A DNA stretch of 64,000 nucleotides. Source: W0P28-013 sp051870755 (lineage in GTDB: Bacteria; Bacteroidota; Bacteroidia; Bacteroidales; Paludibacteraceae). Positions 25,067 to 36,600 of this stretch are shown piece after piece. Position numbers and translations under genes: made by a program. The DNA lies in NCBI GenBank assembly GCA_051870755.1, contig JBJECE010000029.1, positions 1-64,000 of the forward strand, in the 5' to 3' direction. The notes beneath the pieces were generated by a model, which saw only the letters and a list, made by a program, of their open reading frames with translations, was not told the DNA's origin and searched no databases. Positions within the stretch are counted from its first letter, which is position 1, and every line of letters begins with the position of its first letter.

Positions 25067-27160
25067 CTAACTGATTACGCCCCAATTGATGATGCTTTTG
25101 GTGAGTTTTGCCAACTGCAAAGTTAAGCATTTATTTTCATCTGATTCCAAATTGGGGTCTTTTTCGAGCAGGTCGTGTGCAATGGTGCGCGCCGCTTGCA
25201 GAATTTTTCCGTCGTGTGCAAGGTCGGCTATCTTCAGGTCGAATGGCAGTCCGCTTTGTTGCGTGCCATCGATGTCGCCGGGCCCGCGCAGGTTGAGGTC
25301 GGCTTCGGCAATGACAAATCCGTCGGTGGAATCGACCATCACCTGCAAGCGCTTGCGCGTATCGTTCGATAGTTCGTAGCGCGACATCAGTATGCAGTAA
25401 CTTTGGTCAGCGCCGCGCCCGACGCGTCCGCGCAGTTGGTGCAGTTGCGACAGGCCGAATCGTTCGGCGTTTTCGATGACCATCACCGATGCGTTTGGCA
25501 CGTTTACGCCCACTTCTATCACTGTGGTGGCCACCATTATTTGTGTTTCGCCACGGGCAAAGGCGGCCATTTCGCGTTCTTTGTCGGCGGCTTTCATTTT
25601 GCCGTGCACCATGCTGATTTTGTAGTCTGGAAAGGCTTCGCGCACTTGTTGGTAGCCGTTTTCGAGGTCTTTCAGGTCGAGTTTTTCCGATTCCTGAATC
25701 AGCGGATAGACGATGTACACTTGGCGGCCGGCGTCAATCTGTTTTTTCAGAAATTGGTTGATGGCGGCGCGTTTGTTGTCGAAGTAGTGATAGGTGGCTA
25801 TCGGTTTGCGCCCGGGCGGCAGTTCGTCGATGACACTGACATCCAAGTCGCCGTAGATGGTCATGGCCAGCGTGCGCGGAATGGGCGTGGCGGTCATTAC
25901 CAAAATGTGTGGCGGCTGTATGTTTTTTGCCCAAAGTTTGGCGCGTTGTGCCACGCCGAAACGGTGTTGCTCGTCGATGACGACCAGCCCAAGGTTTTTG
26001 AACACGACATTATCTTCGATGAGGGCGTGCGTGCCGATGATCAGTTGCAGCGTGCCGTTTTGCAATTCGTCGGCTATGGTTTCGCGCTCCGACCGTTTGG
26101 TCGAGCCGGTGAGCAGGCGCACGTTCAGACCTATTTTAGCTACTTGTTGCGCTATGGATTGATAGTGTTGCGTGGCCAAAATTTCGGTCGGCGCCATGAT
26201 GCAGGCTTGGAATCCGTTGTCCACGGCGATGAGTGCGGTCATCAGTGCCACCATGGTTTTGCCGCTGCCAACGTCGCCTTGCAGCAGGCGGTTCATCTGT
26301 TTGCCCGATGCGAGGTCGGAGCGAATCTCTTTAAGCACGCGTTTTTGGGCGTTGGTCAAAGCAAATGGCAGACATTCGCGGTAAAAACGGTTGAAGTTGT
26401 CGCCGATGGTGCCGAAAATGTAGCCGCGATATTTTTGTTCGCGCAGTTGGGTTTGCCTCAGGATGCTGAGTTGAATGAAAAACAACTCCTCGAATTTCAG
26501 GCGGCGTTGCGCCTGTTCAAGCAGATTGACGTTTTTCGGGAAATGGATGTTGTGTATGGCATCATGGCGAGGCATCAGCGCAAATTGCCGCACCATGCTT
26601 TCGGGCAGCGTTTCGGGTATTTGCAGCGTGGGGTCGCTCAGGGCCGTGTAAATCATTTTGCGCAGCGCGGCCGAGTTGAGAAACGACGATTTCATCTTCT
26701 CCGTCGTGTTGTAGTGCGCCTGCAAACCCTGAATTTTTTGCTCGGCGCCGTCCATCAAAAGGTCTATTTCGGGGTGCGCTATGTTGAGCGATTTGCCGTA
26801 GCGTTGCGGCTTGCCGAATATGATGTATGGCTGGTTGAGGCGGTATTTGCCTTCGACGAATTTCAGCCCTTTGAACCACACAAGTTCCATGTAGCCGGTG
26901 CCGTCGGTAATGGTGGCTACGAGTCGCTGCGAACGACCTTCGCCGCGCTTTTCAAATCCGACGATGTTGGCTTTCAGTTGTATGTAAGGCAGATTTTCGT
27001 TGGCTTCGCGAATGGTGTAGAATCGGCTGCGGTCAATGTATTTGTAGGGGTAATAAGTAACCAAATCCTCGACCGTGCGTATGCCGAGTTCGGACAAGAG
27101 TGTGGCGGCGCGTTTCGGCCCGACACCTTGCAGATAGTTTATGTCGGTGTTTAGAACCAC
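25067..27160 (-). CDS. recG: ATP-dependent DNA helicase RecG
   Basis: A 697-residue helicase that regresses stalled forks and processes Holliday junctions. The N-terminal wedge domain (DINYLQGVGPKRAATLLSELGIRTVEDLVTYYPYKYIDRS) and OB fold are followed by the helicase core: Walker A GDVGSGKTMVALM, DEQH box VVIDEQHRFGV, TATPIPRTL, VATTVIEVGVNVPNASVMVIENAERFGLSQLHQLRGRVGRG. The TRG-like end follows (DLNLRGPGDIDGTQQSG). Its length is typical. A GC-rich coding style like its neighbours indicates vertical inheritance. Confidence 0.97.
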   Translation of the reverse strand: MVLNTDINYLQGVGPKRAATLLSELGIRTVEDLVTYYPYKYIDRSRFYTIREANENLPYIQLKANIVGFEKRGEGRSQRLVATITDGTGYMELVWFKGLKFVEGKYRLNQPYIIFGKPQRYGKSLNIAHPEIDLLMDGAEQKIQGLQAHYNTTEKMKSSFLNSAALRKMIYTALSDPTLQIPETLPESMVRQFALMPRHDAIHNIHFPKNVNLLEQAQRRLKFEELFFIQLSILRQTQLREQKYRGYIFGTIGDNFNRFYRECLPFALTNAQKRVLKEIRSDLASGKQMNRLLQGDVGSGKTMVALMTALIAVDNGFQACIMAPTEILATQHYQSIAQQVAKIGLNVRLLTGSTKRSERETIADELQNGTLQLIIGTHALIEDNVVFKNLGLVVIDEQHRFGVAQRAKLWAKNIQPPHILVMTATPIPRTLAMTIYGDLDVSVIDELPPGRKPIATYHYFDNKRAAINQFLKKQIDAGRQVYIVYPLIQESEKLDLKDLENGYQQVREAFPDYKISMVHGKMKAADKEREMAAFARGETQIMVATTVIEVGVNVPNASVMVIENAERFGLSQLHQLRGRVGRGADQSYCILMSRYELSNDTRKRLQVMVDSTDGFVIAEADLNLRGPGDIDGTQQSGLPFDLKIADLAHDGKILQAARTIAHDLLEKDPNLESDENKCLTLQLAKLTKSIINWGVIS

Positions 27161-27218
27161 TTATTGTCTGCAAAAATGCCGATGAAATCGGCTGTTTTTT
27201 ATTTTTTTGTCGCTTGCA

Positions 27219-28190
27219 TCAGTTGGGGCGCTGCAACACGAAATCCAAAATGTCGCAAAGCGATTTTTTCTCGGTCGAATCGGCAAAATCGGCCAAACAA
27301 TCCATGGCTTTTCTGCGATATGCCGCCATTTGTTGTTGGGCGTATGCTATGCCGCCGTTTTGTGCTACGAATCGGTATAAGAAATCGCTGTTTTTTTCGA
27401 TGAAATCGCCATTTTTTGCTATTTCGACGATGCGCGCGGTTTCTGCCTCCGACGCCTGTTCCATGGCATGAATGACGGGCAGCGTGAATTTGCCTTCGCG
27501 CAGGTCGTTCAGCGTGGGTTTGCCCACTTGGGCTTGCGGCGTGTAGTCGAAAATATCGTCTTTTATCTGAAAACAGATGCCGAGATTCTCGCCAAAGGCG
27601 TACAATTTTTCAGCCTGTTCGGGCGATGCACCTGCCGAAATGGCGCCGGCCTGCATACAGATGGCAAACAATACGGCTGTTTTGCGGCGAATGATTTCGT
27701 AGTAATGGACTTCGGTCGGCTGCCGATAGGCGTATTGTAGTTGCAGCAGTTCGCCACTTGCAATCTCTTTGCCCAACGCCACAAGGCACTGCAATAATTT
27801 GTCGTTGTGGGTTTGTTCGATGCAATCCATCGACTTGGTGAGCAGATAGTCGCCCACGAGTATGGCTGTGCGGTTGTCGAATCGGTTGTTCACCGACGGC
27901 ATACCGCGTCGTTCGTCGGCAGCATCTACCACATCGTCGTGCAACAGGCTGGCCGTGTGCAGCACTTCCAAAGCCGTGGCGGCAAGGTGCGTCGCTTGGC
28001 TGATGGTGCCGGTCAGTTTTGCAGCCAGCAGTGTCAGTATCGGACGTATTTGTTTGCCTTGACGTTGGTGCACATAGCGCAGCACGGTGTCCAACAGCGT
28101 GTCTGCCGACTGAAAGATGGACGAAAACTGTGCTTCAAACGCATTCCACTCGGCGGCGATGGGCTGTTTTATGTCGTTCAAATTTGGCAT
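27219..28190 (-). CDS. ispB: Trans-polyprenyl diphosphate synthase (octaprenyl-type)
   Basis: A 323-residue enzyme that elongates isoprenoid chains, most likely for the menaquinone tail. First Asp-rich motif LLHDDVVDAADERRG, second FQIKDDIFDY, with GKQIRP for the diphosphate site. The chain length cannot be read with certainty; the symbol is a best guess. I use ATG 28190 (MPNLNDIKQ) because an upstream ATG at 28238 adds only a phenylalanine-rich tail outside the family. It lies between recG and uvrB, all leftward. Confidence 0.88.
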   Translation of the reverse strand: MPNLNDIKQPIAAEWNAFEAQFSSIFQSADTLLDTVLRYVHQRQGKQIRPILTLLAAKLTGTISQATHLAATALEVLHTASLLHDDVVDAADERRGMPSVNNRFDNRTAILVGDYLLTKSMDCIEQTHNDKLLQCLVALGKEIASGELLQLQYAYRQPTEVHYYEIIRRKTAVLFAICMQAGAISAGASPEQAEKLYAFGENLGICFQIKDDIFDYTPQAQVGKPTLNDLREGKFTLPVIHAMEQASEAETARIVEIAKNGDFIEKNSDFLYRFVAQNGGIAYAQQQMAAYRRKAMDCLADFADSTEKKSLCDILDFVLQRPN

Positions 28191-28281
28191 GTTTTGTTCA
28201 AAAAAATCCAAGTTGCAAAGATACGCAAAAAAATGCAATATGAAACATTTTTTGCCCCATGTCGTTGCGAAAAAATGCGTT

Positions 28282-30309
28282 TTATTGTTTTTTGTCCGAT
28301 AGTTGTTGCTCGAGTTTTATCAATTCGTCGCGGTATTGCGCCGCTTCGATGAATTGCAGATTTTTGGCGGCGTTTTCCATCAGTTTGCGCGTGTGTTCTA
28401 TGGCTTTGTGCAAGGCTTCCGGCGTCATGTATTTGACTACGGGGTCGGCGGCCAGCGGCAGTGGTTCTGCCGGTTCGACATAGTAGCGCGGTTGTCCGGT
28501 GTCGGTTGGTTTTTGCACCGGCAGCGACGAAAGATTTGTCTTGACAATGGGCGTCGGCGTAATGTGGTGTTCGGCGTTGTATTTCAGTTGTTTGTCGCGT
28601 CGCCGGTTGGTTTCGTCGATGGTTTGGCGCATGCTGGCTGTGATGGTGTCGGCATACATGATGACTTTGCCATTGACGTTGCGCGCCGCGCGGCCGGCTG
28701 TTTGCGTGAGCGAACGGTGGTTGCGCAAAAATCCCTCTTTGTCGGCATCGAGTATGGCTACGAGCGACACTTGCGGCAGGTCGAGGCCTTCGCGCAGCAG
28801 GTTGATGCCGATAAGCACATCGAACAATCCGTTGCGCAGGTCGTTCAGTATTTCGACACGTTCCAGCGTTTCGATGTCGGAGTGAATGTAACGACAGCGA
28901 ATGCCCATTTTGCTGAAATATTTGTCCAACTCTTCGGCCATGCGTTTGGTCAGCGTGGTTACCAGCACGCGCTCGTCGCGTTCGGCACGCACGGCAATCT
29001 CTTCTATCAGGTCGTCTATCTGGTTCAGGCTGGGGCGCACTTCGATGATCGGGTCGAGCAAACCGGTCGGACGGATAACTTGCTCAACGATAATGCCTTC
29101 CGATTTCTTCAGTTCGTAGTCGGCCGGCGTGGCACTGACGTAGATGGCTGTGTGCACCATGCTTTCAAATTCGTCGAATTTCAGCGGGCGGTTGTCGAGC
29201 GCGGCCGGCAGACGGAACCCGTAATCAACCAAATTTTGCTTGCGCGAACGGTCGCCGCCGTACATGGCGTGTACCTGCGGCAGAGTAACGTGGCTCTCGT
29301 CTACTATCAGCAGAAAATCTTGCGGAAAATAGTCGAGCAGACAGAATGGACGCATGCCCGGTTGGCGCCCATCGAAGTAGCGCGAATAGTTCTCGATGCC
29401 CGAACAATAACCCACTTCGCGTATCATTTCGATGTCGTAATTGACGCGCTCGTACAGCCGTTTGGCTTCGTACGGTTTGCCTATTTCGTTCAGATAATCA
29501 ACCTGTTGCCCCAAATCGAGCGCAATTTGGTCGATGGCTTGGTTGATGCGGTCGCGTGTGGTAACGAAAATGTTGGCTGGATAGATGTTGAACGTGTCGT
29601 AGCGTGTGAGGGTGTGGCCGTTGGCGGGGTCGATGGCTTCGATGCTCTCTATTTCGTCGTCCCAAAAAACGATGCGCAAAATGTAGTCGGTATAGGCCAA
29701 AAAAACGTCCACCGTGTCGCCTTTGACGCGAAAATTGCCGCGATTAAAATCCAACTCGTTGCGCGTGTAAAGCCCATCGACAAGTTGCCGCAAAAGGTCG
29801 TCGCGGCGGATGGTGGCGCCACAAGCGAGCGTGATGCAGGTGTCGTGAAAATCGGCGGGATTGCCAATGCCGTACAGACACGATACAGACGACACGACTA
29901 CGACGTCGCGTCGCCCCGACAGCAGCGCCGATGTGGTCGATAGACGCAACTTCTCGATGTCGGCATTGATGGCCAAATCTTTCTCGATGTAGGTGTCGGT
30001 GTTCGGTATGTAGGCTTCGGGCTGATAGTAGTCGTAGTACGATACGAAATATTCCACCGCATTTTCGGGGAAAAAACCCTTGAATTCGTCATACAACTGC
30101 GACGCCAGTGTCTTGTTGTGGCTCAAAATCAGTGTCGGTCGGTTCAGGTTGGCAATGACGTTGGCCATGGTGAATGTTTTACCCGAACCCGTTACGCCCA
30201 ACAGCGTCTGAAACGGCACGCCGTTCTCCACACCTTCGGTCAGGCGGCGAATGGCCTCCGGTTGGTCGCCGGTGGGTGCGTAAGCCGATGTCAATTTGAA
30301 TGATGCCAT
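28282..30309 (-). CDS. uvrB: Excinuclease ABC subunit B
   Basis: A 675-residue subunit of nucleotide excision repair. It begins MASFKLTSAYAPTGDQPEAIRRL, has Walker A GVTGSGKTFTMANV, the beta hairpin that grips DNA (YYDYYQPEAYIPNTDTYIEKD), helicase motifs (LREGLDLPQVSLVAILDADKEGFLR, QTAGRAARNVNGK) and the C-terminal UVR domain (LHKAIEHTRKLMENAAKNLQFIEAAQYRDELIKLEQQL) that meets UvrC. I use ATG 30309; an in-frame extension to 30408 lacks family sequence. Confidence 0.97.
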   Translation of the reverse strand: MASFKLTSAYAPTGDQPEAIRRLTEGVENGVPFQTLLGVTGSGKTFTMANVIANLNRPTLILSHNKTLASQLYDEFKGFFPENAVEYFVSYYDYYQPEAYIPNTDTYIEKDLAINADIEKLRLSTTSALLSGRRDVVVVSSVSCLYGIGNPADFHDTCITLACGATIRRDDLLRQLVDGLYTRNELDFNRGNFRVKGDTVDVFLAYTDYILRIVFWDDEIESIEAIDPANGHTLTRYDTFNIYPANIFVTTRDRINQAIDQIALDLGQQVDYLNEIGKPYEAKRLYERVNYDIEMIREVGYCSGIENYSRYFDGRQPGMRPFCLLDYFPQDFLLIVDESHVTLPQVHAMYGGDRSRKQNLVDYGFRLPAALDNRPLKFDEFESMVHTAIYVSATPADYELKKSEGIIVEQVIRPTGLLDPIIEVRPSLNQIDDLIEEIAVRAERDERVLVTTLTKRMAEELDKYFSKMGIRCRYIHSDIETLERVEILNDLRNGLFDVLIGINLLREGLDLPQVSLVAILDADKEGFLRNHRSLTQTAGRAARNVNGKVIMYADTITASMRQTIDETNRRRDKQLKYNAEHHITPTPIVKTNLSSLPVQKPTDTGQPRYYVEPAEPLPLAADPVVKYMTPEALHKAIEHTRKLMENAAKNLQFIEAAQYRDELIKLEQQLSDKKQ

Positions 30310-30543
30310 GTTTTTTTTGTTGATAACTCGCAAAAAAATGACGAAAAACAGCGCAACACATGCGCCAAAATGCACCGCAAAGGTACAATTTTTCTGAAAA
30401 TTGGCCACTTACAGACAAAAAAATCGACGCGCCGGCTGTTCATAACTTGTTGAGAGTTTGGGTTTTTTGTCGATAAAACAACAAAAATGTTAGTTTTCTG
30501 CAAAAAAATGTCGTTTTTTTACACACTATAAAAGAAAAACCAT

Positions 30544-30551
30544 TAAATTTG
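30544..30551 (+). promoter_or_regulatory. Possible -7 box of the giant surface-protein gene
   Basis: TAAATTTG fits the TAnnTTTG -7 consensus and would give a leader of about 75 bases before the ATG at 30633. No clear -33 TTTG is present at the right spacing, so confidence is modest. The 324-base gap back to uvrB (30310-30632) holds no other gene. Confidence 0.35.
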
Positions 30552-30632
30552 CTCATTAAAAATTGTTTATAACTTGTTGGCGATTATCAACAAACAAAAA
30601 AACACGAATTATCACCCAAAAATCTGATATTT

Positions 30633-33600
30633 ATGAACCGGTTTAACTTGAAATTCGCAATCATTGCTGTCGCGTTGTTTGGCACTGCGCTGTGTGCTTC
30701 GGCTGTTACGCATTCGGTTAGTCTTAATCCAAACACAACCATTTGCCCCGGCGAAAAGGTAACAATTACCTTGACTCCCGACGATAGCAATACGTACACC
30801 TACAAGTGGACTTGGAAGGACAAGTACAACAATTCGCAATCATCCAGCGGTAATCCGTTGAATGACCAGCCCGAAGTTACAACCACCTACACATACAATG
30901 CATACGATGCGGGCAATGCTGTTGTCGATGCAGGCACCGTGGAGGTTACGGTGGGCAAGGTACCCACGGTTACGGTCGATCAATCGGTCTATAACGTCAA
31001 GCAGGGTGAAAATGTTACATTGCAGGCCACCGGTTCGTTTGGTACCACTTCCTACCAATGGTACGATGCGTTGGGCAATCCTATCGCGGGTGAAGTTTCG
31101 GCCAATTATACTGTTTCGGATGTTCAGGCAGATGCCACTTATCAGGTGGCTGCGCTTATCGATGGGTGCGACGGCGCAAAAGCCAAAGTCAAAGTGCATT
31201 TGTATTCGCTGTCGGCCGGTGCCGAAACCGTGTGCTACAACACGCCGGTTTCACTTACAGCCCAAGGCGGCGCCAACTACTATTGGTCGAATGGCATGAG
31301 CGGCCAAACCATTACGGTTTATCCGACAGACGTGCCGACGTCGTCGTATACGGTTACCATCAAGGATGCTGACGACGCTTTGGTGGCTACCGAAAGCATC
31401 ACCATCAATGTTACGGCCTTGCCGACCATTACGGGCATTACGCCTGCCGACCCCGTAACCTGCAACGGCGAAGAGGTACAGGTAACGGCTACGGCAAGTA
31501 CGGACAAAGGTACGTTCACTTGGAGCGACGGCCAAAAAGGGCATATCGCTTTCTTCAATCCGGCAACAACTACCAACTATTGGGTACAATTTACCGATAC
31601 GACAACCGGTTGCGTCAGCGAAAAAGCGTATGTTACCGTACGGGTTACAACACCCGGCATAGCCACCATCAACGGGCCGGCATCGGCCTGCCTTGGCGAT
31701 AATGTAACGTTGTCGGTGAGCGGTGGTACGCCCGTTCGTTGGTACACCGATTATACCGAACTCGGAACCGGCACGACTTGTACATATACACCCACCGAAG
31801 TGGGCACCTCGACGGTGTATTGCAACGTCAATGTCGATGGCTGCGTGGTGAAGGCCGAAAAAACAATCACCGTGTCGCCGCAGTTGTCGCCGACCATTTC
31901 GGGCGATTTGTCTATTTGCGCCGGCGAATCGGCTACACTCACCGTTTCGACTCCCGACGATGGCAAAACAACTTACAAATGGAACACCAACGAAACGACA
32001 CGTTCCATCACGGTGTCGCCGGCAATAACAACGTCCTATTCGGTGGAAGTAACCCGCAATGGTTGCACAGCCACTGCCGGTCCGGTGGAAGTAGAGGTGA
32101 ATACAAAACCATCGATTTCGTTCACGGGCGGAACATCGGTGTGCAAAGGCAGTATCGCAAGTATCACAGCCAACGTTACCGGCGGTAGCGGCTCGTACAT
32201 GTATGCGTGGAACGACCCCGAAAGCACCACAAGTGCTACGCTGAAAGTTACGCCGTATGCCACCACCACCTATACCGTTACGGTTACCGACGTCGTTACC
32301 AAATGCACAAACAGTGCGCCGGTTACCATCAATGTAACCGAATCGACCGCGCCGACCATCACCGGCCCGACGCAAGTGTGCAAAGGTGAATCGTTTACGT
32401 TGGCCGTTTCGACCGACTGCGATTCCTATCAGTGGGACGACGAAGCCGCCGCCACCACCAAAACCATGACTGAAACGCTGACGGCGGATCGTACTTTCAC
32501 GGTGAAAGTTGTTAAAGATGGTTGCACCTATTCTATCAGTCACAAGGTAACCGTGCTCGACGGACCTACCGGCGACATTTCGGGCAACAATACATTCTGC
32601 CCGGGCGGCAGCACACGCCTTACGGCTCCTGTCGGCGAATCCTATTTGTGGATTACGGGCGCTACCACACAATACCTCGACGTTACGGTGGCGGGCGAAT
32701 ATTGGGTGCAAGTAACCAAGGGAAGTTGTACCGTTACAAAAAAGATAACGGTCAGCGAAAATACCCCGATAGTTCCTGTGATTACACCGAGCACAACAAC
32801 CATTTGTGCCGGCGAATCCGTAACACTTAAGGCATCAAACTATGGCACCATCACCCAATGGAGCGATGGCGCAAAAAATTTGGGTACCGAAACCACAATC
32901 ACGGTTAAGCCCACCCAAACCACCACTTACACACTTGCCGTAACCGATGTAAACGGCTGCACGGCTACGGCTTATCAAACCATTACGGTCAACGTCATAC
33001 CGACACTCACCATTTCGGGCGACAAAGATAAAGTTTGCTCGGGCGACGCGATTTCGGTAACGGTCAGCGGCGCAGCAAGTGGCAGCACATACGCATGGAG
33101 CAAAACCGGTACGTTGAGCAACGGCAATGCTACATTGACCTTTACGCCTACCGACGACGACACCGAAGTGTCGGTAACAGTAACGACGGCTTCCGGCTGC
33201 CCGATTACCAAAACATACATCTTTGCTGTAATACCGAAACATACCGGCGAAATTACCGGCTTGTCGTCGGTGTGCAAAGGCGAAACCGTAACGCTGTATG
33301 CACCGGCGGGCGGCACATCGTATGTGTGGAGCAACGGCAAAACCGGCCAAACCATGACAACTGATGCGCTGAACGTCATCGGTACACAAAAATTCACGGT
33401 CGATATAATCTATGCCGACGGTTGTACATTGCATGCCGAAAAAGAGGTTACTGTAAACGACAAACCTTCCGGCACTATCACAGCATCGCCCGAAACCGTA
33501 TGCTTGGGCGAACAAGTGCAACTGACAGCCAACGTGGCCGGCGCTACAGCTTGGGCGTGGAGCAATGGTACGTCGGGTACAAATACGATATATGTTACCC

Positions 33601-36600
33601 CGACATCACTCGGAAGTGTCGAATATACGGTCGATGTTACCAAAGACGGTTGCACGACTACACTCAAAAAGGGCATTACGGTTGTCGAGAAACCAACGGC
33701 TGCCATCGATAAAGTCAATTCGACGGCGTCGGTATGCAAAGCCAAAGATCCGGCAACCATTGTGGCAACCGGCGGTACCAAGTACCAATTGAGCGGCACG
33801 TCCACTGTCAATAATAACGGTATCTTTACCGTCAATCCGGAAGTTACGACCACCTACACCATATTAGTATATAACGCAAACGACTGCGAAACGCCTGTTA
33901 CGCATCAGGTGGAGGTGAAAGGTGTCGAGGAGCCGACCATCAGCGGATCGACCAAAGTGTGTCAAGGCGGCAACACAACATTGACATCGAGCAAGGCCGA
34001 TACCTACGAATGGAAAAAAGGCGCGACCGTTCTGGGAAACAACCCGTCCATCGAGATTAAGAATGTACAAGCCACCGACAATTATACACTGACAATCACC
34101 CAAAATGGTTGTACCATATCCAAATCGTTCAGTGTCGAAATGGTGCCGCTGCCCACCGATGCCAAAATCGAGGGACCGGACAAAGTGTGCGCCGGCACAA
34201 CCATCACACTGACCGCCAAAGGTAATGGCTCGTACAAGTGGAGCACCGGCGAAGAAACCAACACCATTCAGGTAACGCCCACTGCTGCCGACCATATCTA
34301 CCAACTGACATTGACCAACGATGCCGGTTGTGTACAAACGGTTCAGCACAATGTTACCGTCAATGCCATACCGACGGTTTCCATCACCGGCCCGGACGAA
34401 GTATGCGCCGGCACGTCTGTTACATTGACAGCCATCGGTACCGGCACGTTCACATGGGACGACGGAACACCGGGTGCAACGCTCACGCTCACACCTACGG
34501 TTTCGCGTACTTACACGGTAACAATTACCGACGCCAACGGCTGTACCAACACCGCATCGCACACGGTGAATGTTTTGTCTGTTACTACACCTATTATAAA
34601 TGGTAATCTAAATATTTGTAAAGGCAGCAAGACCATATTGACTGCCTCGGGCGATGCCGGTTGCACGTTTGAATGGTCGGAGTTGGGACGCGAGGGTGCC
34701 AGCGTAGAGGTGTCGCCCGACATCACAACCACCTATACCGTGATAGCAAAAAATGCTGCGGGTTGCACCGCCGAAGGCAAAGTAACGGTCAATGTACACG
34801 AACCGCCAACCATCGGCGTTATGCTTAATCCGGCATCGGGCATCATCTGTGCCGGCGAAACAGCCACCATCACCTTGACCGGCGGCTCGGAATACACATG
34901 CGGTGGCGTAACAAATACGACCGGTATTTTCAACGTCAGCCCGACGGTTACTACACCCTATAATATAATAGTAACAAATTCGGCAGGTTGCTCGTCATCG
35001 ACGGTACAAACTATTACCGTGCGCGAAAAGCCGACCGTTACCATCAGCGGCGACAAAAAGGCATGTCAAAACACCAAAGTTACGCTGACCGCTGCCGGTG
35101 CCGAGAGTTACGAATGGAGTACCGGCGAAACCACCGAAAATATCGTAGTGGATGTAACAGGTACAGCACCGATAACGGTTTGGGTGAAAGGTAAAAACGC
35201 AGCCGGTTGCTGGAGCGACCCCTTTACACACATTATTACCGTCAATGCCACACCGAATGTAACGATTAGCGGCACATTAGACATTTGTGTCGGCAGTTCG
35301 ACCACGCTGACGGCTGCAGGTGCAAGCACCTACGTTTGGTCGTGGGATGGCGGTTCGGCTACGGGCAATACGTTGGAAGTGTCGCCCACATCGGACAAGG
35401 TTTATACCGTCGAAGGTACCGATGCCAATGGTTGCAAGGCTACTACATCGACTACGGTGAAAGTGTATGCAAAACCGGTTGCCAACATCACCGGCGATAC
35501 CGAAATATGCGAAGGCGGCAGCGCGAAGTTGACGGCTTCGGGCGGCGGCTCCTATTTGTGGAGTACCGGCGAAACAACGGCCGAAATCACCGTAACAGCG
35601 GCAGGCAAATACACTGTAACGGTAACCGGCAACGGCGGATGTAGTTCAACGGCCACATGGGTCGTAGCCGAGAAAACTATCACGGCACAAATCAGTGGTG
35701 CAACCACAAGTTGCGCCGGCGACGAAGTGTCGCTGACAGCCACCGGTGGCGACACCTATTTGTGGGACGCTTGTGCCGACATCACCGGCATCGCAACATC
35801 GCAACCCACTGTTAAGGTGAAGCCGACAAGCACAACCACCTATTGGGTAACCGTTACCAAAGACGGTTGCTCGAAACGTGCCAGCCACACGGTAACCATA
35901 CCCGCAAAATCGGAAATTGTGATTTCGGGTAAAACCGATGTGTGCGTAGGCGAAACCTTTACGTTGATAGCAGCACTCGATGGCGCTTCCGATTTCTATT
36001 GGGAGGGCGGCCCGAACAGCACATCGTACACCACGACATTGAATGCGGAAAAATCGCAAACATACACGGTGCACGCCACCGACAAAAACGGCTGTAAGGT
36101 CGAAAAATCGATAACTATAACATCGCATGCACTACCTATTGCCGGCATCACGGGCGAATCGTCGATATGCAAAGGCTCTGGCGTTACACTGACGGCTACG
36201 GGCGGCACGAGTTACAAGTGGGGTGCCGGCGAGACATCGGCATCGATATTTGTTACACCCACTGCTACCACAACCTATACAGTCGTGGCCTACAACGCTC
36301 AAGGCTGCCCGAGTGCCGAAGCCTCGCACACCGTAAAGGTCAATACGCCGCCGATAGCCTCTATCAGTGGCCCGACGCAAGTGTGCAAAGGCTCGACCAT
36401 CACCTTGACGGCCGCAGGCGGTACAAGTTATAAATGGAGTACCAGCGAAACAACACAAAGCATCACGCCGACCATCAACAGCGATATTACCTATTCGGTG
36501 GTTGTAACTGATGCTAATGGTTGCACCGGCGAAACAACACATACGGTAAAAATCTATCCGGAAGAACAGGTTGTCATCACCGGCGAACTCGAAATATGTG

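Noticed and set aside
30310..30632. Strings such as TTATCAAC and GTTGATAA as DnaA boxes or an origin
   Set aside because: They differ from TTATCCACA, are few, and no dnaA or dnaN is nearby. The gap reads better as an A/T-rich promoter region.
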